Source of the DNA: Methylobacter sp. BlB1
GTDB taxonomy: Bacteria; Pseudomonadota; Gammaproteobacteria; Methylococcales; Methylomonadaceae
Direction of reading: 5' to 3'
NCBI RefSeq assembly: GCF_015476545.1
Contig: NZ_JADMKV010000002.1
Span: 105,264 to 169,263, forward strand
DNA: 64,000 nt
A program made the translations under genes and the position numbers. The notes under the pieces are model-generated. The model searched no databases and was not told the origin of the DNA. It worked only from the letters and a program-made list of their open reading frames with translations. Below, piece by piece: positions 58,758-64,000 of this stretch (position 1 is the first letter of the stretch; every line of letters begins with the position of its first letter).

Positions 58758-59165
58758 ATGCATAAATTATCTGAATTCCAGGTCAACAATTTCAAAAGGC
58801 AGTTAAAAAGCCGCTATATGGAGCTGCGCAATGAAATACGCGAAGAACTGCTGTCTTATGACAATCAACAATACAGGGAGCTGGCCGGGGCGGTTCATGA
58901 CTCAGGGGATGAATCGGTAGCGGACCTTCTTGTTGATATCAACCTCGCCAGCATAGACCGGCACGTGCATGAAATAAACGATATCGACGCCGCGCTGATG
59001 CGCATCGCCGAGGGCCACTACGGCATCTGTATCGAGTGCGATTCGCCCATAGCGTTCAAGCGTCTGCTGGTCTACCCTGCCGCAAAACGCTGCATCGTCT
59101 GCCAGACGCTTTATGAAAGAACCTATGCCGCCAGAATAACGCCTGACCTGGAAGTCAACCTGTAA
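58758..59165 (+). CDS. TraR/DksA-type C4 zinc-finger protein
   Basis: A 135-residue protein. The N-terminal ~75 residues form a helical hairpin (long coiled coil). A zinc finger follows with CIEC and CIVC (the four ligands, about residues 94-117), preceded by GHYGICIEC. DksA-family proteins enter the RNA polymerase secondary channel and alter initiation with ppGpp. It is shorter than canonical DksA (151), and tip residues DD are replaced by other acids in this region, so it may act differently. The gene ends in a divergent setting with the efflux operon. Confidence 0.88.
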   Translation: MHKLSEFQVNNFKRQLKSRYMELRNEIREELLSYDNQQYRELAGAVHDSGDESVADLLVDINLASIDRHVHEINDIDAALMRIAEGHYGICIECDSPIAFKRLLVYPAAKRCIVCQTLYERTYAARITPDLEVNL

Positions 59166-59210
59166 AACACGCCTCTATAGCGCAGGGATTGTTTGAGTCC
59201 GATTTATGAC

Positions 59211-60443
59211 TCATTGATCCGCAATCCTTGCCGCACCGGGCAGCCGGTTATCCTCGATTATCTTATCAATCAGGGCATCGGCTCCTTCGAGCTGGGCATC
59301 ATAAACATCGGTCATATACGTTCCCGGCGGCGTCGTAGTCAAAGGCTCCAGCACTGAGCGCCCCGGCTTGCGGGTATCGATGCGCGCGATTGCCGAAAGT
59401 CCGGGACGCAACGGATGCGCGCGCAGTTCCTCCGGATTCAGGCTAATCCTCACGGGCACGCGCTCGCTGATATGGATATAGTTGCCGGTGGCGTTTTCCG
59501 GCGGCAGCAGACCGAATACGCTGCCGGTGCCTGCGCCCAAACCGAGCACCTCGCCGTGATAGACCACATTCGCCCCGTACAGATCGACGGTGATTTCGAC
59601 CGGCTGTCCCGGCTGCACGAAAGTCAATTCACTTTCCAGAAAGTTGGCCTCTATCCATAAATAATCCAACGGCACGATAGCCAGCAGCGGCGTATCCGGC
59701 CGCACCTGTTCACCGGGCTGAATGCTGCGTTTGGCGACGAATCCCGACACCGGCGCCACGATGTCCTGCCTGACCCGGTCCAGATAGGCCCGTTTGAGGG
59801 CCGCGGCGGCCTGCTGGACCTTGGGATTGTCAGCCAGTCCGGCGCCATGCACCAGGGCCTCGGCCCCGCTCAGTTCGGCGCGAATCTGCCTGATGGCGGC
59901 TTCGAGTTCGAGAACGACGAACTGCGTATCCTCGATCTGCTGCGCCGAAACGGCGCCGTCTTCGGCCACGCTGCGGTAACGCGCGAGGTCGCGGCGGCTT
60001 CGATTGAGCGCGGCTTCCTTTTCGGCAAGCCGCTGGCGCAGCGTCTCAACCTTGCTGAACAGGATTTCAACCTGACGCACGGCTTCGGCCAGATCGGCCT
60101 GCGCCCGCTCCAGTGCAACCTGGGCATCCAGGCCATCGAGACGCATCAGTACGTCACCCTCGTGCACGTATTGCGTATTGTCGACGCGCACATCCACGAT
60201 CGTGCCACTGGTCTGCGTCTTCAGCGAGGCCAGATTGCCGGTGACGTAGGCATCATTGGTAACCACGAAATGCCGGTTATGGAACTGCCAGTAGCTCAAA
60301 TAAACAAGCCCGGCCAGGCCGGCTACCGAGGCGACCAGCGTCAACCGGCGCGCCCGCAGATCCCGCCACCGTCGCCGGCGTTTGCCCGCCACTCTCGGCG
60401 TCATTTTAAGCGGACTGATTTTGCTGTCTTGCGTTTTATTCAT
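59211..60443 (-). CDS. HlyD/EmrA-type membrane fusion protein
   Basis: A 410-residue adaptor with a basic N-terminus, one membrane anchor (about 38-58), and a lipoyl-like half (GTIVDVRVDNTQYVHEGDVL). A long coiled-coil hairpin follows (about 100-190), then the second lipoyl half (IVAPVSGFVAKRSIQPGEQV) and the beta barrel with PVRISLNPEEL. The KTGR-type barrel of EmrA is recognised. ATG at 60443 overlaps the end of nodT-like by eight bases; a GTG further up is less likely. It is the last gene of the efflux operon. Confidence 0.92.
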   Translation of the reverse strand: MNKTQDSKISPLKMTPRVAGKRRRRWRDLRARRLTLVASVAGLAGLVYLSYWQFHNRHFVVTNDAYVTGNLASLKTQTSGTIVDVRVDNTQYVHEGDVLMRLDGLDAQVALERAQADLAEAVRQVEILFSKVETLRQRLAEKEAALNRSRRDLARYRSVAEDGAVSAQQIEDTQFVVLELEAAIRQIRAELSGAEALVHGAGLADNPKVQQAAAALKRAYLDRVRQDIVAPVSGFVAKRSIQPGEQVRPDTPLLAIVPLDYLWIEANFLESELTFVQPGQPVEITVDLYGANVVYHGEVLGLGAGTGSVFGLLPPENATGNYIHISERVPVRISLNPEELRAHPLRPGLSAIARIDTRKPGRSVLEPLTTTPPGTYMTDVYDAQLEGADALIDKIIEDNRLPGAARIADQ

Positions 60444-61899
60444 ACTGTGTTGCCTTGCTTTCGTAACCGCCACCCAGAGCTTCGATCAGCCCGACCGCCG
60501 CCTGAAGATGTTCGGCTTGTAAATCGCTGAGCTTCAGTTGCTGTTCGATCATCTGCATATCAGCCTCGATCTCGCTGTCGCGCGTATTGAGGCCGGCCCG
60601 AAAACGTTTTTCGTCCAGCGCGGCTTCCGCTTCGGCGGCGTGCAGCGCTCGCTCCTGGGCCTCGTCATGTTCCCGGCTTTTACGCCAGTGCGCCAGCGCA
60701 TCGGCCACTTGCTGCACTGCGCTCAGCAAGGCCTCGTTATAGCTTTCCACGGCAGCGTCGTAACCGGCCTGCTCGTTCTTCAGGGAAGCTTCCAGGCGTC
60801 CGCCTTCAAAGATCGGCAACGTCACGGTCGGCCCGATCGAATAAGCCACGCTGGCGCCGTTGGAAAGGAACAGATCCTTCAGATTCAAGCTGTGCAAGCC
60901 TGCGAATCCCACCAGGTTGACGTCGGGGTAAAATTCGGTTTCGGCGACTTTCACCAGCTTGGCGGCCGCCTTGACCCGCCAAAGCGCCGCGGCGACGTCC
61001 GGCCGATGAGTCAACAGGCCTATCGACAATGACTCGGGCAACGGGAACGGTCCGTGAAAGGCACTCTCTGGGGTTGTGATGGCCTTGCCCCAATCCGGCC
61101 CCTGCCCCGACAGCGCGGCCAGCCGGTTGCGCAGCACCCGGGCTTCTGCGCGCAAGCTGGCTTCTCGCTGATGCGCTGCCGCCAGCTTCTGCTCGGCGGC
61201 GTGGACGGGGTCCTGCTTGTCAATGCCCTTATCCCGGCGCAGCCTGGCAAGGCGCAGCATTTCTTCGGCATCGGCAATCAATGCCTGAGCCAGCTTGATC
61301 TCGTCCTCGGCAGAGCATAAGCGGAAATAGCTGCGTGCGATGGAGGTGCTTAAAATCAGTTTCGCCACGGCCAGTTCTGACGCCTGCGCCTGCTCCCGGC
61401 CCAGCGCCGCTTCCAGAGCCGCCCTGTCCTTGCCCCAAAGATCGAGGTGATAACGAAACACCAGCGGGTCAATGTAAGCTCCAAAAGTGGTTGTCCCGCC
61501 GGTGGGGCCATAGAAGTCGGTCTCGGAGAAATGGCGCAGATGAACGTCGGCGCTGGCTCCCACGCTGGGCAGCATCTCGGCGGCCTGATAATCGGCCACG
61601 GCCTGCGCCTGGCCCAGTCTGGCCCGGACAATCCGCAGCGCCGGGCTTCCGCTCAACGCCGTTTCCACCAGCCGCTCCAGTTCCGGATTGTGAAAGTCGC
61701 GCCACCATTGAGCTCTCGGCCATTCCCTGATGCGCTTTTCGACGGCCGGATCGGCATTCGCGGTTTGCTCCAGGCTCGGCATATCCAGCAATTTCGCCCT
61801 GTTGCCGGCCTCCGGCAGCAGGGCGCAGCCATTGCCCAGCAACATCAGGCCGGTCAGCAACCCTGTTATTGTTCGACGTTTACCAGTCTGTCTGCGCAT
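60436..61899 (-). CDS. NodT-type outer-membrane efflux lipoprotein
   Basis: A 487-residue outer-membrane channel. The signal peptide ends in the lipobox LGNGC, so the mature protein should carry lipid on Cys26 or so. Two TolC-like repeats follow with GSPALRIVRARLGQAQAVADY and SIGLLTHRPDVAAALWRVKAA segments, both marks of the RND/NodT outer factor family. It starts three bases after the MFS gene stop. It is the middle gene of the operon and completes a tripartite pump with the flanking adaptor and permease. Confidence 0.93.
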   Translation of the reverse strand: MRRQTGKRRTITGLLTGLMLLGNGCALLPEAGNRAKLLDMPSLEQTANADPAVEKRIREWPRAQWWRDFHNPELERLVETALSGSPALRIVRARLGQAQAVADYQAAEMLPSVGASADVHLRHFSETDFYGPTGGTTTFGAYIDPLVFRYHLDLWGKDRAALEAALGREQAQASELAVAKLILSTSIARSYFRLCSAEDEIKLAQALIADAEEMLRLARLRRDKGIDKQDPVHAAEQKLAAAHQREASLRAEARVLRNRLAALSGQGPDWGKAITTPESAFHGPFPLPESLSIGLLTHRPDVAAALWRVKAAAKLVKVAETEFYPDVNLVGFAGLHSLNLKDLFLSNGASVAYSIGPTVTLPIFEGGRLEASLKNEQAGYDAAVESYNEALLSAVQQVADALAHWRKSREHDEAQERALHAAEAEAALDEKRFRAGLNTRDSEIEADMQMIEQQLKLSDLQAEHLQAAVGLIEALGGGYESKATQYE

Positions 61900-61902
61900 C
61901 GG

Positions 61903-63555
61903 TTAGGGCTCCTCAACCAGCGCTTCCAGGGCCGTTTCGCGCAAGGCCCACTTGGGCGAGGGCCGGCGCGTAGGACCAGTCGGGTGAGCAAACCAGACCA
62001 GGGCCGCGAGCCCCAGAAATATCCAGGCCGCCAGGCGGAACGTGTCGTTGAGACCCAGAATAGCGGCATGCCCGCCTGCCAAGCCGGCCAGCTTGGCCGT
62101 GGCAATCTGGCCATGCATGCCGGCCGCATTCAGGCTGGCGATGGTCTCTCTGCCCAAGGTATCGTAAGACGTAAACGTTTCGATCAATCGGCTCTGATGA
62201 AATGCGGCGCGACGCTCCCAGATCACGCCGAGCAGCGGCGATGCGATGCTGCCGCCCAGCACGCGCAACATGCCGCCCAGCTCCACAGCCTGATTTTGAC
62301 GCCGCGGCGTCAGACCGGACAGGAATAGCGTCGTGAGCGGCACAAACAGTCCGCCCAGACAAAAACCTTCCAATACCTGAGATCCGAGCGATTCGCTGAA
62401 CAAACTGTTGCGCCGGAAAAAATCGTAATCGCTGGTCCAGAAACAAAACACGGCGAAACTCGCCAGATTCAAGCTGGCCAGCCAGCGTGCGTCGAAGTAA
62501 TGGATGATCCGATGAAAAAAGGCAGCCATGGGCTTGGCCAGAAATATCAGAGGCAGCAGTACGGAACCGACCATGAATGAGGTATAACCGGCCACTGATT
62601 GCAGGCGCACCAGCAGAATCGACAGCAGGCCGTACATGAGCAGGAAGCTCACGCTCAGGATGAAAGATCCGATAACAAAATTGCGGCGCGCGAACAGACG
62701 CAAGTCCAATAGCGGATGGCGTTCGGCCAGTTCCCAAATGACGAAACAGGCCAATGCCAGCATGCCGATGAGCACCAGCGATACGATCAGGCCGGAATTG
62801 TACCAGTCTGCATCCTGTCCCTGATTCAGTACCGTCTGCAAACAGCCCAGCGCTACTGCCAACAACAGAAAGCCGATACGGTCAAAGGGCAGTTTCGCAG
62901 GTTGATTCATCCGGTCGAACAGCAAGGCCCAGACCAGTCCCGCCGAAACAAGCGGCAGCGGCACATTGAGATAGAACAGCCAGCGCCAGCCCAGCGTATC
63001 GGCGATCCAGCCGCCTGCCGCCGGCCCCAATGTGAACGGACTCAGCGCGGCCATGCTCCAGAGCGCAACGGCGAAACCTTTCCTGGATTCGGAATATTCA
63101 TTCAGCAACAAGGTCTGCGACAAAGGTATCGTCAAGCCTCCGAAAAACCCTTGAAGAACCCGGCCCAGCAGAAACCAGATCAAGTCATCTGTGACAGAAC
63201 AAAGCAGCGATCCCGAAGCCATCAGTATCATGGCCGCAATAAACAGGCGTACTCTGCCGAAGCGCACTGACATCCATGAACTGACAGGCAAGGCTATCGC
63301 CATGCTGATGAAATAATACGACTGCATCCAGCTTGCGTGGCTCGGGCTGACCCCCAGCCCGCCGGTGGCATGCAAACTGATGGATGCAAATGCGCCGGTA
63401 TTGAAAAGCACCAGCATGTTTCCGAGCAGCAATGCGAAGTTGAGCAGGATAAAATGCGTCCCGTTCAAGCTGCCTTGGCTCGCCTTGACCGCTTGCAGGC
63501 TGTCGGGCTTCGTTGGTGGCAGGACATGCCGCGCTTTTTTGCTGACGATAGTCAT
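61903..63555 (-). CDS. DHA2-family (EmrB-like) MFS drug transporter
   Basis: A 550-residue permease with about 14 membrane helices. Motif C-like and DHA2 motifs are visible (GPAAGGWIADTLGWRWLFYLNVPL, and RVLQGFFGGLTIPLSQTLLLNEY). With the downstream NodT channel and EmrA-like adaptor it forms a proton-driven export system for hydrophobic compounds. ATG at 63555 has AGAGG upstream. A palindromic site overlaps this leader, so the operon is likely repressor-controlled. No regulator gene is present within the window. Confidence 0.92.
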   Translation of the reverse strand: MTIVSKKARHVLPPTKPDSLQAVKASQGSLNGTHFILLNFALLLGNMLVLFNTGAFASISLHATGGLGVSPSHASWMQSYYFISMAIALPVSSWMSVRFGRVRLFIAAMILMASGSLLCSVTDDLIWFLLGRVLQGFFGGLTIPLSQTLLLNEYSESRKGFAVALWSMAALSPFTLGPAAGGWIADTLGWRWLFYLNVPLPLVSAGLVWALLFDRMNQPAKLPFDRIGFLLLAVALGCLQTVLNQGQDADWYNSGLIVSLVLIGMLALACFVIWELAERHPLLDLRLFARRNFVIGSFILSVSFLLMYGLLSILLVRLQSVAGYTSFMVGSVLLPLIFLAKPMAAFFHRIIHYFDARWLASLNLASFAVFCFWTSDYDFFRRNSLFSESLGSQVLEGFCLGGLFVPLTTLFLSGLTPRRQNQAVELGGMLRVLGGSIASPLLGVIWERRAAFHQSRLIETFTSYDTLGRETIASLNAAGMHGQIATAKLAGLAGGHAAILGLNDTFRLAAWIFLGLAALVWFAHPTGPTRRPSPKWALRETALEALVEEP

Positions 63556-63564
63556 GATGGAAAC

Positions 63565-63646
63565 CTCTCATTAGAATATTATGATATCCAATAAGAGCAA
63601 TTTCCCTGCCAAAGTAAAAAAATTAAAAAATATCCAATGAGATCAA
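63565..63646 (-). promoter_or_regulatory. Operator-like palindrome and repeat before the efflux operon
   Basis: CTCATTAGAATAT (63567-63579) faces ATATCCAATAAGAG (63584-63597), an imperfect inverted repeat with a four-base spacer overlapping the leader. A second copy of the right arm, ATATCCAATGAGATCAA, lies at 63630-63646 and matches 15 of 17 bases of the first. Two such sites suggest cooperative repressor binding. Confidence 0.45.
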
Positions 63647-63693
63647 AAAATTATTATCAACTTTCGGCAGAGGATCAGCGATAAGACGTTACG

Positions 63694-63737
63694 AATAATT
63701 ACTTAATATCGTTAAATAACGAAATATCGTAATTATT
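63694..63737. repeat. Long imperfect palindrome, AT-rich
   Basis: AATAATTAC (63694-63702) faces GTAATTATT (63729-63737) exactly, and the inner arms ATATCGTT and AACGAAATAT match with one extra base. The whole 44-base structure lies in the gap between the efflux operon and the PEP-CTERM gene. Its role is unknown; a regulator site is one possibility. Confidence 0.4.
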
Positions 63738-63860
63738 GCTGCTTTCGGTGACGGATTGATTAATTCTGTACGAGTACCTGAGCAGGAGATAACTAGAAAA
63801 CGGCTCCATGCGTTTCCACATTCGCCGTATTTTCCTGAGGCTTGACAATGCTGGAACAAT

Positions 63861-63893
63861 AAAAAAACCGCCTTCGGCTACCCGAAAGGCGGT
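63861..63893 (-). terminator. Terminator of the PEP-CTERM gene
   Basis: Read on the minus strand, ACCGCC and GGCGGT plus inner TTCGG/CCGAA arms form a stable hairpin followed by seven T residues (plus-strand A7 at 63861-63867). It is a clear rho-independent terminator just downstream of the PEP-CTERM stop. Confidence 0.8.
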
Positions 63894-63920
63894 CCTTGTT
63901 GAGCAATCGTGAGTGGTATT

Positions 63921-64000
63921 TTATGCCGCTAACGACTGAGAACGTTTGCGATTGAAGCCCAACAATCCCAATACGCCGGAACCGAACAGCCAGACAGCGG
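63921..64000 (-). CDS. PEP-CTERM sorting-tail protein (C-terminus only)
   Basis: The last 26 codons of a minus-strand gene that continues beyond the window. The translation ends WLFGSGVLGLLGFNRKRSQS followed by LAA. A hydrophobic anchor LFGSGVLGLLGF plus an Arg/Lys-rich tail is the standard C-terminal part of PEP-CTERM proteins, which exosortase processes on the way to the cell surface or exopolysaccharide. The PEP motif itself would lie just past the edge. The body of the protein cannot be identified. Confidence 0.75.
   Translation of the reverse strand, partial: AVWLFGSGVLGLLGFNRKRSQSLAA

Noticed and set aside
61447..62328. 293-codon plus-strand frame across nodT-like and MFS genes
   Set aside because: Spans two well-supported minus-strand genes and has no family similarity.

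Overview
The window reads as ordinary chromosome of a free-living gammaproteobacterium. Gene neighbourhoods such as aat-infA-clpA-clpS, nudJ-mnmA, tsaB-yoaA, rluB-scpB-scpA-yciO and ubiG-mupP-yciK are typical of that class. Together with a pyruvate-phosphate dikinase, an ATP-type PEP carboxykinase, a bacteriohemerythrin, a PEP-CTERM sorting tail and short REP-like palindromes, this suggests a methanotroph-like relative (order Methylococcales). No methane oxidation gene lies in the window, so the order is an inference. There are no rRNA or tRNA genes, no CRISPR array, no prophage and no insertion sequence that I can see.

Layout. 1-1400: the 3' end of a BtuB-like TonB receptor and a small membrane protein, probably for cobalamin uptake. 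1429-3680 (minus): proA-nadD-rsfS. 3927-10646 (plus): a compact respiratory block with a ba3-type haem-copper oxidase (small subunit, CuA subunit II, subunit I), a dihaem cytochrome c, a seven-haem cytochrome of unknown role and a secreted PpiC-type foldase. A TlpA-like thioredoxin converges on it. 11362-17112: an RND efflux operon (outer-membrane channel, adaptor, pump). 17312-24742: an M28 peptidase, REP-like repeats, acnB, an HDAC-family deacetylase and ppdK. 24814-32960: ftsK with a small membrane protein, then trxB and an N-degron cluster (aat, bpt, infA, clpA, clpS).

33215-47387: housekeeping genes. These are nudJ-mnmA, purB, a fused SpmA/SpmB membrane protein, mtaB, a small leader frame coupled to pckA, ppa-cysZ-mtnA (minus), and mtaD-ubiG-mupP-yciK-sufT (plus). 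47740-49521: a bacteriohemerythrin-PAS protein that looks like a histidine kinase which lost its catalytic core, and a fungal-type cytosine deaminase homologue. 49638-57091 (minus): rluB, scpB, scpA, an M50 protease, yciO, tsaB, yoaA and a rhomboid protease. 57262-64000: accessory-looking material with a degenerate GGDEF protein, a Cys-rich small protein, a DksA/TraR zinc-finger protein, an EmrAB-NodT-type drug efflux operon behind a palindromic operator, and the C-terminus of a PEP-CTERM protein cut by the window edge.

The least explained part is the oxidase block at 3.9-10.6 kb. A terminal oxidase of the high-affinity type is packed with a dihaem carrier, a large seven-haem protein with a novel-looking N-terminal domain, and its own folding helper. 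This is how a dedicated periplasmic or extracellular electron-entry pathway would be organised, but the electron donor cannot be read from the sequence.
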